Positions 49,901 through 61,900 of a DNA stretch of 64,000 nucleotides are shown in pieces. The DNA comes from Macrosoma leucophasiata (Eukaryota > Arthropoda > Insecta > Lepidoptera > Hedylidae): contig JAWQUS010000003.1 in assembly GCA_036365455.1 (NCBI GenBank), forward strand, positions 1,322,001 to 1,386,000. Direction: 5' to 3'. The notes under the pieces are model-generated. The model was not told where the DNA came from, made no database searches, and worked only from the letters and a program-made list of their open reading frames with translations. Position numbers and translations under genes: made by a program. The first letter of the stretch is position 1; each line of letters starts with the position of its first letter.

Positions 49901-52900
49901 CGGCTGATTGGAGTGCGGTGTATGACTCTCAGGACCCAGAGGTATGTTTGCAATACTTTTATGAAATTATTTATAGTATTTTAGATCAGTGTGTTCCTCG
50001 GAAAAAAAGCAGTAATACAATTTTCAAATACCCCGAATGGTATACGTCGGATATTATTAATAATATTAAAGTAAAGGCAACACTTCACAAGCAATATAAG
50101 AAATCGAAATCTCAGTGTGATTATAATGCTTTTTCGTTGTATAGGGCAAATATAAAATTAGCCATAACGCAGGCATACGAACTACATCGCGACCGATTGC
50201 AGGTGCAATTCAAAGAGGACCCAAAATCATTTTGGCTACATATTAATAATAGCAAACGTTCAATAAATAAGCAAAAAATTATTAAAAATGGTGTGATATT
50301 ATCCGACATAGAAAGTGCTAATGAATTTGCTGAATATTTTAAATCTGTATATAGTACACGGCAGGCGGAGCTGGATGTACAGGCCGCGGCCGCGGCGGGC
50401 GGCTCGAGTAGTCAGCGTGTGCATGTATCGCATTTAACATTAAGCGAAGTACAACGTGCACTGGCGAAACTGAAACCGAAACGTTCTGCTGGTCCGGACG
50501 GTATTCCGGCCTTTTTATTTAAAGACTGTAATAGGTTACTGGCTGCACCGCTACTACATATATTTAACATCTGTCTCCAAGAGGCCTATTTTCCCAGCTA
50601 CTGGAAGGTCACTAGAGTAATACCAGTGCCAAAGGGTAAAGCCGGTTCTGACGTAAGCGGTTATAGACCAGTAGCGGTGTTGTCAACTCCAGCAAAAGTG
50701 TTTGAGTCCTCCATCCACAAGTGCATATACGAACAAATACAAAGTTATCTTGTAGATCAACAACATGGTTTTCGGCCATCTAAGAGCACCGCATCTAATT
50801 TACTTAGTTTCATTACCTATGTTGTCCCAAAATTGGATTCAGGCACGCAGGTTGATGCGATATATTTTGATTTTAAAAAAGCTTTTGACTCAGTAAACAA
50901 CGACGTCTTACTCTTGAAGTTATCTCGCATGGGTTTCACTCCACACTTGCTTCAATTCTTCGCAAGTTATATGGAAGACCGACAGCAATTTGTGGAGTAT
51001 GCGGGATGCGAATCCCAACTTTATTTTACTAGATCTGGCGTGAGTCAAGGCTCCAATCTTGGTCCTCTTGAATTTATAATAATGGTCAATGACCTACCAG
51101 AGGTAATAAATCATGCATCTTGCCTTCTTTTTGCAGACGACCTTAAATTAATATATGAGGTAAAGGATAGGAATGACTGTGAGCTTCTTCAGAGTGACAT
51201 TGATAGCGTTGTTGAGTGGAGTCGAGCAAACTACTTGTGTTTTAATGAGTCGAAGTGCTCAATGATGACGTATTCCCGGTCGCTAACACCTATAAAATTT
51301 GAGTATAAGATGGATGCTGTGCCACTTAAACGTATCTCCAAAGTGCGAGACCTGGGAGTCATCATGACGGACCAGTTGGTATTTCGCGAACATGTAATTG
51401 ATGTTTGTAAAAAAGCGTACAGAAATCTGGGTTTTGTACTGAGGCAAGTGCATACTTTCACAAACATAAACGCAGTGAAGGCATTATACGATACCCTGGT
51501 TAGGAGTCATCTCGAGTTTAATGCAGTCGTCTGGGCTCCTCATGAAGCTAAATATACCGCTATGATAGAGCGCATACAAAATAAATTCACGCGTTATTTG
51601 TACTTAAAGCTATACGGTGTACATCCCTTTTATCCTCTAATGTATCCTACCTTATTTGTGCTAGGTATGGTTGGCTATAACCAAGTAGAGGTGAGACAGA
51701 AGTTTGCTCTGGCTCTAATATTTTTTAAAGTTATAAGAGGTAAGGTGACCGATGCAAATATTCTTTCAATAATGAATCTAGCCGTACCTGATAATTATGC
51801 CTCCCGTCGGCGGCGGCCGAAGTTGTTTATGATACCGCGCGGCCGTACCAGTATAGTGAATAAGGCTCCCCTCACGCGAACCTTATCAATCCTCAATGAT
51901 GTTGCCGAGTTGACGGACTTGTTCTCATGTTCTTTGTGTGAATTCACAAGGGTGACACATTATGTCATTTGCTATGGTGCCACATCGAAATGACTTAATA
52001 TTACATAATTATTATCTTTATTAATTTTAATGAATGTCTATGTTTAAATCTATTTTTGTATCCCTAATTCAATCAAATTTTTAATTTAATATTTTATAAA
52101 TTTGTAATTTTGTATTTTGCACATTATCGCATTGGGTGCTCCTGTAATGATAATGGTGTTTTTTGATAAATAAATAAATAAATAAATAAATAAATTTCCA
52201 GGTAGTATAGTCCCCAGCTCACCAGTCGAGGTGGCTCCTTCTGAGGCCACCGTCAAAAAACTACAAGCTTTCTTCGCGCAAGGAGAACCTGTCCGAAAGG
52301 AAACTGTTTTGAGGTTAGAGAATTACAGTACAGTATCGAACAAGAAAAATTGCACATCGACCTTAAGGAGACTTCGGCTTATTTCGGATCTGTAGAGCGT
52401 TATCTCTTTCGAACGTTACCTATATGACGTTTGTCGAAATCTGTTCCTGGATTATCAACGGTTTCATTTATATCTTCTGAGCATGCCCAAGTTGGCCATT
52501 TTGATCAAGTTTTAACCAATACTGGGCTTACGTAGGCAGTATGCAGCATAGATAACGTTCTACGGAACTAGCCGATTGTCTCTTTCGAAGGATCGATGTG
52601 CAATATATCTGGCTGGGTAGTACATGAGTGAATTTCAACAACTACGATTTTTTGCCTAATTTTGGTGGAAATTTTTGTTTTTGAATTAAGCAATAATCCT
52701 TATTATTTATTTTCAAGAAATACCTCTTGAGTTATAAAAAATGTAAGAGAAATCTATTTAATACTAAAAACTTCTAATATATTGTCAACACCGGAATAAG
52801 TAAGACACCAAAATTGATACCTGACTCCAAAGTTAGTAAATATGGCAACAAAATTGTTTTAGTGCAACGTAGTTTTAATTAATCAATAAATCCTCGTAAT

Positions 52901-55900
52901 TTTAGTGAATTAACATTTTATTATAATGTTTAAAAAAAACCTTTTTTTTTTCATTTTTCCTCCTTTTTGCAACCTTTATGCTCTCAAAGTACTCCGCGTG
53001 TGTTAACTTCGACGTTTTCCTAGCATTCAGAAATATTAATAATTTTGGTGTAGCAAAACAACTTTTGTCATACGTAATACACCACCAAAGTCACCAAAAT
53101 TGGACCACCAAAATTAGACTCTTGTATAAAATATTTATTTAAAAAAATATCATTAAACATACAATAATTATTATATATTTGTGTCATTTTGAAATTATAC
53201 CACACCTTTATATTATAAATATGTATTACAACACATACTCTTAAAAGGAACGATTTAGAACATCACACCAATATTGCACTTTTTTTGTCCGATTACTTTG
53301 AAAAGACTTACTTTCGTTTTTGACGGGAAATAACAACAGGATAGCACGAAACTGTCATTGCTCCCCGTGAGCGTCTCACTAAACGAAGAGAATGGTGGAA
53401 ATGTTATCCTTAAGGATGTATTGTGTACGAGCTCATTAATGATTTTATTATTCCCACCAAAATTTTTGATTTTGATCAAGAAACATAAGTCTTTTTTCCT
53501 AAAAAAATAAACCGTATTACATATATGTAGTTTAAGATATGATTTTCAGCGACGCCGTCTAAAATGTATACTTGAGAAATTCACCCACATTGTTGTGAAG
53601 TTCTGTGTTTCTTGTTTCTTTTATCAGCTCTCTTAGCCAAGTTGAATAACTTTAATATCGCTATAGAAACGTTACTTCACGTCTGTAATTCCCGAAGGAG
53701 TAAGCAGAGGTAAATGCATGCATTCAAGCAAATACGCGCGTTTCTCCGGTTTGGGTGACTTAGTGGTGAACTGTCTGCTTTACGCAGATGATGCGGTAAT
53801 TGTTAGCTCTACACCATCTGGGCTACAAGCACTAGTCACAGTCATGAAAGAGGATTGTATGGAGAAAGGCTTACAATTGAATGTGAACAAAACTAAAGTA
53901 TTAGTATTTGAAAGAGATGAACAGAGAACAAATGCAAGGGTAGTGGTAGATGATGCAGTGTTAGAACAGGTGGATGAAATTGTATATCTTGGATGTGCTT
54001 TTAGCAAGGATGGTAGGTACACCACTGACAAAGAAAGAAGAGTGCTTGCAGGGAATTGCGTGAATGGAGCGTTGGGTAAGCTGCTAGAATCGAAACATCT
54101 CAGCCAGCGGGCTCAACTAGCCGTACATAATGCTATACTTACTCCAACGCTTTTATATGGAAACGAGAGCTGGGTATGCAGGAAAGAGCATGAAAGTAAG
54201 TTGAACGCGGTCGAGATGAGATCTTTGCGCAAGATCTGCGGTGTATCACTCACCGATCGCGTTCGTAACGAAGATGTAAGAAAGAGGCTTTGTGTGAATG
54301 ATAATAACCGTATAAAAATGAAAAAAGGCATGCTCCAATGGTTCGGGCATATAGAAATAATGTCGAATGAGTGAATGAGCGAATGACTAAACAGATATAC
54401 AATGCGAATGTGGATGGTTGCAGAGGCCCAGGAAGACCAAGACTGACCTACCATGACCAAATAGGTCAAGTTCTGTCTGATGGTGGGGTCAAAAGTCTTA
54501 GGAATCGGCGTGCATGTATGAAGAGAATGATGAAGGTAGACGAGGCACGAGAGGTATGTCAGGACCGGGATATCTGGTGCTCTACACTCTCTGCCTACCC
54601 CGTTAGGGACCTGATAGAGCTCCGTTGACGTTGTAGGCACCACCCCATTACCTAATATACTTGCCGGTAAATGGTAGTGTTCAGCACTTTCGTGTTCCGG
54701 TCAGGTGGTAATGTACGGCCCTGTAATTCCCGGCACAGAGGCATAAAACCTTAGGCCTCAGGAGTGGTAACGCATCTGCATTTTAACCTCAGGTCTTTGT
54801 GTAGGTGTCTATAGGCTGCAGTCATCACTTAGCATCAATGTAAACTGCATGCTTGTTTGCCACTTCCATTACATATAACAAAATTATAAAGACATTTGCT
54901 ATTGTCTGTTTCATCTTCATCGTAACAAAAGCAGCACTAGGAGTTCGTAATGCTACGAATTCTTTATTTACGGCCCTATCAGAATACCAGCGCTACAGCA
55001 TCTTGCTGAGACAAGTGCCATTTTTTTGACTCACACTCTCATTACTTTGTTTTTTATAATAATTTTTATAAGTGTATCCGCTTCCTAAGTGTAAGCCATA
55101 GAATAACCCCCTTATTCATAAACGTATTTTAGCTAAAGTGTTGCTAATCTCTGCTTTGTCTTTTTATATCCTGCACATTTCACAATGCAACTGACAAAGA
55201 CAAAGCATTCTATAGATAAAACGTATCTAATGTACGTTTATAAATAAGGGGGTAAATCTTTTTCTTTCTTTCTCTAACCACATAATACTAAGTATAAAAA
55301 ATCAAACTTCAACAGGTTCACATTAGAAGGTATAGAACTGAAGTTATTCTCGGACATGGACGAAGTCCTGAGCTCTCCCGTGCGTGACCTGAACCACGGT
55401 CTGGCGAAGCTGACGGCGGGAGAAGCCACTTTCCTCCTGGACTACTACTCCGACAGCAGTGCTGAAGTCCGAGCCAGTCTGCAGAGTCTGCTGATAGAGG
55501 ATATACGACCTGATCCTACTGTTGTCATTAGAAGGTAAACTACGAAAATAAATTACGCTTACACTCACAGCCCCACGTTAGATATAAACCTGTGTCGTGG
55601 TCGAATGACATCCCATATACGATTACAGTGTCATTTTTTGTTTTTCTCTTTTCATGTCTTCAAGCTTGTCTTCAAGAATGACTATGTAATCTCTATCTTT
55701 TTTGTTTTGTAACTCTAGTTTTTCAATTCTTTTCTTAAACTGTTCATTCTGGGCAGCCAAGAAAGATATACTAGTCTCAATATTTTCGTTGATTTTCTTC
55801 AAATCATTGAGGACAGGGTTAATTTTTTTGATTTCATTTGCCTGTGTTTGGAGCATATTTTGAAGCATATTTTTCATTTCTTCCTTAAATACATCCAATC

Positions 55901-58900
55901 TATCCATATCTAAATCTTCTCTGCTTCTTTTATTTCGCAAAGCCACATAGTTGGGGGTGTCGTATAATTCACACTGTCGCCCAAAGCACTTAGGTTAATG
56001 TCTGATTGTGATTTTTCCATTAAGTTATCATTATTTGAAATAGCAATATTTGCATTAGAACTAGATCTATTAAGTTTTATTATAATTTTAAACTCGTAGC
56101 GAAGTATGATAGAACAACACTCGTACCAATAAAGAGCTCTGTTTTACAACTGCGTAGCTTCTGCGTAGTACATACGCTGGATCGCCAGTGTAGCAGGTCA
56201 CTCGTAGCCGTAATGACGTAGGATGTTGTACGTAGCGTAGATGTAATTTCGTCACTGACGCACGCTTCAATGTGGCTCAGTGGTTTGCGGTGGCGCTCAA
56301 CTTACGTGCACTCCACGATCGAATCCCAGCAGCAGAATCCCCAAAACTGTCACTTTAAAAATTATTTTGTATTTAAATTTTAATATTTAATTTAAATTGA
56401 TCGCAAAACTCAGAGCACGTCTACGCTAGGCAGCGGTCCGGGGGGAAGAGGATAGTAGAAGGATAGTAGGAAGAGGATAGTTCACTATATCTAAAAATTA
56501 TAACTTACGATGCGGTGATTGGAATACTATTTACATCAATGCAGTACTAAGGATTTAGGACAATACGACGTCATCATCGAAATCATCACGAAAGCGTTAG
56601 GTGAGCGGCCCCTTGGTTTCGACCGCCTAACTCTTCAGGAATTCCGCAATACACTTCCAGGAAAAAGTCCCTCCTTAGTCAGTGACTCACATCTCTCTGC
56701 ATTATAAGGTAACGAGTCGACCAACTGACCAGCCTCCTACAGATGTTGAGTCAGCCTAGTCTGAACTTCGCTTCATCTCGTATTTTACAAAAAAAAAAGA
56801 TTCCGACAAAATGATAACCTCCTCCTTTTTCCAAGTCGGTTAAAAATCGATTTGATCGAAAGCATCATAGTAAGGTGGTCCGCTCTTAAGTCTCTTTAAT
56901 ACATTTAGTACTTCGCGTCGCAGGATCTTCCAGTCGCAGGGCGGCGAGTGGAGCGCCCGCGGGCCTCAGGGCATCTCGGTGGTGCGGCCGCCCCTGCTCG
57001 ACGCCAGCCTGCGGCGCTCCGCCGGCGCCGCCACCGCCGACCTGCGCCTCGACCGCACGCGCCTCAACCTCGCGCTGCCCTTCCTACTGCAGCTCGCCAG
57101 GACCTTGCTCATGGCCATGCCGGGTCAGTGTCCAGTGTATAGGTGCACTCGCTATTGTACATTGTACAGGTGGGCTCGTCCTACTGTCCACACTGGAGAT
57201 ACACCTGCCGGTATTGCCACCGTCGACCTACGCCTCGACCGCACGCGCCTCAACCTCGCGCTGCCCTTCCTACTGCAGCTCGCCAGGACCTTGCTCATGG
57301 CCATGCCGGGTCAGTGTCCAGTGTATAGGTGCACTCGCTATTGTACATTGTACAGGTGGGCTCGTCCTACTGTCCACACTGGAGATACACCTGCCGGTAT
57401 TGCCACCGTCGACCTGCGCCTCGACCGCACGCGCCTCAACCTCGCGCTGCCCTTCCTACTGCAGCTCGCCAGGACCTTGCTCATGGCCATGCCGGGTCAG
57501 TGTCCAGTGTATAGGTGCACTCGCTATTGTACATTGTACAGGTGGGCTCGTCCTACTGTCCACACTGGAGATACACCTGCCGGTATTGCCACCGTCGACC
57601 TGCGCCTCGACCGCACGCGCCTCAATCTCGCGCTGCCCTTCCTACTGCAGCTCGCCAGGACCTTGCTCATGGCCATGCCGGGTCAGTGTCCAGTGTATAG
57701 GTGCACTCGCTATTGTACATTGTACAGGTGGGCTCGTCCTACTGTCTACACTGGAGACACACCTGCCGGTATTGCCACTGCAACGTATGTCTCGACCTTG
57801 TGGCGCCCTTAGGGGTGCTCGTGACCATACCTTCTAAATGTTTATTTACGGACTGATATGCTTGACTTTAAAAAAAAGCAAATATTCACATAATGACAAT
57901 TTGTTCACATATTTACCAATTTCCTAAGTCCATGTAACCAATAAACGATACATTATGATATGTGGCACGTAATAAAACGTCTCGTTTAAGAGAAGTGACC
58001 TTTTTGGTACTTTCATAGTATAAAACAAAACAATATCAAAACTTATACGTACCTATATTATTTGAGTTGTATGTGCACAGGCGAGAAGACCTTAGAGGGT
58101 GGCGTGGTGAACCATGGTTACGTGGGCGAATCCGGGGGGCGAAGCTCCCGGGCTCGCCCCGCCTCCTGCAGCGACTCCAGCGGGTATTACTCTGCTGGTG
58201 AGTTACTATTTGTCAAATGTATCCAACTATTACTGGTACAGCCCCGTGTTGGAATTCAAAAGTTTTGCCGCATTATCTAGTCTGCGCCTATTGTTCAGCA
58301 CTGTCCTAGTTTAGTTAGATTTCTAGATTTTTTAGTTAGGTGGTGACGTATAGCAATTATTGACACAAAGCATAGGCAAACCAGTTTAGGTACCTTCTGT
58401 CTATGTAGGCTTGTATTGAAGAAGTGCAAAATACCAACTATCCTAAACGACCCGTATCGTGTCATCATGGTTCTTTTTATTAGTGGCATCTAGGCAGGTA
58501 AAGACATAACAACTTATGTCTCAGGGGTGGCAACGCATCTGCATTTTGACCTCTGGTTTTTTGTCTGTCATCACTTAACATCAATGTGAGCTGCATGTTT
58601 ACTTGCCGCCTTCTTCACATAAAAAATGAATAAATAATTAATTGCAATTGTAAAGGTGTTACATACCTCGTATAGGTCTATTTGATGACCAATATTTGGT
58701 TTTGCAATTTTGTAAGATGCTGCACGTGTTCAGCCTAACTTTGCCTCAGACTGGGAAGTATTAACATACGTTTCCATCTGTTACCACAAGGCATCTTACG
58801 AAAGTAGCAGCAAATAACTGCGGTGATTGGTTTCTACCACATATTTCGCAACTATCTCATATTAGATATTCTTACCCTATTTGCAGCAACATCAGTAACG

Positions 58901-61900
58901 GAAGAAATGCCGAGTCTGTCCATATCGATCCAGTGCCGTCAGCCCGAGGTGATGTTCTTCACGGACCTCACCAAGACCGAGGGTCACGCACTTCTGCTCC
59001 GGACCGAGCTGCTTATCGATTACTCCTCACATTCCCACACCGAGAGCCTGGTCATATCGCTCGCTGGGTTACAGATCATGTCCAAATTACAGTCCAAGTT
59101 GAAGAATTTACCGCCGCAATTGGTTCTGAAGCCGTGTGACGTGGAGTTCTCCAAGAGCTTCAAGAGCATGGAGGAGGGAGTGCGAGTACAGTTGTCGGTG
59201 TCCGATATAGATGTGCATATTGCTGCTACTACTGTTCATACTATTATGGGTGAGTTGGTAGTCAAACTGCTTTTTTAGCTTAGCTTTCTTTTGAGTTGTC
59301 CATTGTCTGTGTTTTTCGCTGACAAAAAAAAAATTAGTTCACCTACAAATGCTCGCTACGTTTGGCAATTTTTTCGCGGGACTGCTGCAGCCCATCCCGC
59401 GATTCTGCTCCATCTGCTAGTCGTGCGAAAATGAAATTTGACATATGAATGTTTTAGGCCTTGAGGGGAGCAGTACGAAAAGATTTCTGCAAGTAAATAT
59501 GACGTCGACGAAATTTCCATAGGAAAGGAAATTATATGCGGCCAACGTCACAGGCAAAAGCTAGTAAAAGTACCTTTATAAACAAAAAATAAATTGAATA
59601 ATATAAAATGTTAGGGAGATGTTTTCCATTGACTTGTTTACGAAGCTATCAACATAAAATATTCATATCATCATAATCACTGCCTTGTACTCGTTTCAGA
59701 TATAATGGAGGAAATAACAACTGAACTAACAATACCCGACGACAAAGAGCCATTCAATTTCGCGACGTACAACCCGAAGTTGGAGAAAGACGAAGATCTG
59801 TGGTCGCCCAAGAAGATATCCCCATACATGTTAACCCACTATGAGGATGCCTACATGCAGCCGAAGTATCCCGGAGTCAGACCTGCGGAGACATTCGTGG
59901 TGAAGGTGCCGAGGGTGCGGCTCATGTTTGAGATCGAGTTGGAAGTTAGGGTGCCTTTGTTGGTTGTTAAGGTGAGTCGTCATGATCATCTTCATTATTA
60001 TCAACATAATTTCAGCCGAGATGTCTGCTGCTTGTCGGCGTCGGGATGTGATGACCCCCACCGCCCACTAACGGAAGAGTTCTCTTCTAGTGGAAGAGAA
60101 TTCATCCGCTAGTGCAGCCAGTCAACCGAACAATGGCGGTCAAACCATTCCAATTGCGGCGGTTGTAAATGCGAAAACGCAAGATGGGCGATAAAACTAC
60201 CGCCACTGCGATCGCCAATCCGCATGCCAAGCGTGGCGATTACGGCATATCCCCGGCTTTTGTCCAACCGTGGACGTGTTTTGGCTGAGATGACGATCTG
60301 CTACTGGACAAAAGCTAAAGATGTTCAACGATTGGCCCTGCACTGTTTTCAACCTCATCGGAGGATCACTTTCCACGCGGCCGTCGCTCCAGAACCTGTA
60401 TGTCTCAATTGTCACTATTCGGTAAGCTATTACGGCAACTGATTTTTAAATTTCCGACTCCATTTCGCACTACTTTCTTTCATTGCTCTCGGCGTGGTGT
60501 TGAGCTGAGCCTGTTTATGATGAGTATGATGACCATAAATAATATGTTAGATTACTGGAACATCCCCAACATTGGTAGTGACCAGCACACTCACTACCAC
60601 TTCGTCGTGCTATTTGTTTACGTGGGCTGTTACAATCTTTTCTGTTAACAAAACGATCATTGTAAATGGCATGATTTTACAAATAACATTTACAGATGCA
60701 AGGAGAGATGACTCTCCAGAACTGGTCTCGGCAGCTGCAGGGAAGTGGCTGGATGAGCCTCGTGGCGTCCGCCTACAACGACCACCTGGACGCCTGGGAG
60801 CCCCTCATCGAACCCATCGTGGAAGACAACAAGCAACGCCCTTGGGAGATCACAGCCACTATATGTCAGGTTGTGAGATTTCATTGAAAAACTATCATAA
60901 CATTTTATTTAAAATGAATCTTAAAATTAATAATCCACAAGATATCTTTTTATGTAACCAGGGTGGCAAACAAGCATGCAGTTCACATTGATGTTAAATG
61001 ATGACTGCAGCCTATAGACACTTACACAAAGACCAAGGTCAAAATGCAGATGCGTTACCTCTTCTGAGGCCTAAGGTGTTATGCCTCTGTGCCGGAATTA
61101 CAGGGCCATACATTACCACCTGACCGGAACACGATAGTGCTGAACACTACCATTTAGCGGCAAGTAGTTAGTTAGGTAATGCGGTGGTGCCCACGCCCGC
61201 GAGCTCCGTCACTGGAGCTCTACCACCACTGAAAAAATTGATGTTAAGTGATGACTGCTGCCTATAGACTACACAAAAACCAGAGGTCAAAATGCAGATC
61301 TGTTGCCACCCTTGAGACCTCAGTTGTTGTCTAAGTGATAGTCATTACGGGTACCATACATCACCATCTAACCGGAACACCATAGCGTTAAACACTACCG
61401 GGTACGTAGATAAATAAGGTAATGCGGTGGTGCCTCGCCCTCCTACACTCACACTCTACTACCAATAGAACAACTTCTTACGCAGTTTACTTATAAATTA
61501 TACTAACTAATAAACATTTTAGGATAAATCATACCCGATGTCAGCGCGTCTGGAAACGAATCCGCAACCCGACGCAGTAGCGGAGAACGTGCCAGTCGCA
61601 CAACGTACGAAGAAACCCAAAAAGCGTCCCGGCTTCGAATCCGAGACGTCGGCAGACGAGGCCGACACTGACAACGAGATGACGTTCATCAGGAACCCGA
61701 ACGGGAAGGACAATAAGAGTTACAATGTGGACTTCAATACGGCGAGCATGTCGTTTCTGAGTGCTTTGGACTTGGATGAATCGGATTCCGAGAATGAGCA
61801 ATGTGAAGATAAACTGTCGAACGCACTGGGGCATTTGTTTACTGAGTGAGTAATTGTTTATCAATAGAAATCTTTAAGATGGTGTAGAAGTAAAGAGCAG

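Larger units (their letters stand above)
48572..52198 (+). mobile_element. Non-LTR retrotransposon with intact ORF2, 5'-truncated
   Basis: An ORF1 remnant, a complete ORF2 and a 3'UTR ending in (AAAT)n at about 52166-52195. CR1/jockey-like group by its APE nuclease and LLFADDLKLIYE motif; the clade is not fixed. It lies in Vps13 intron 22 directly after mariner copy 2, in the same direction as Vps13. Confidence 0.88.

Noticed and set aside
57143..57837. Several 60-200 codon frames repeating RPTPRPHAPQPRAALPT-type residues
   Set aside because: They are other frames of the 186-bp tandem repeat in Vps13 exon 25.
60296..60442. Possible extra Vps13 exon (CYWTKAKDVQRLALHCFQPH)
   Set aside because: Exon 28 to exon 29 already joins in phase 0, and the segment lacks a convincing acceptor beside the short RTE-related repeat.
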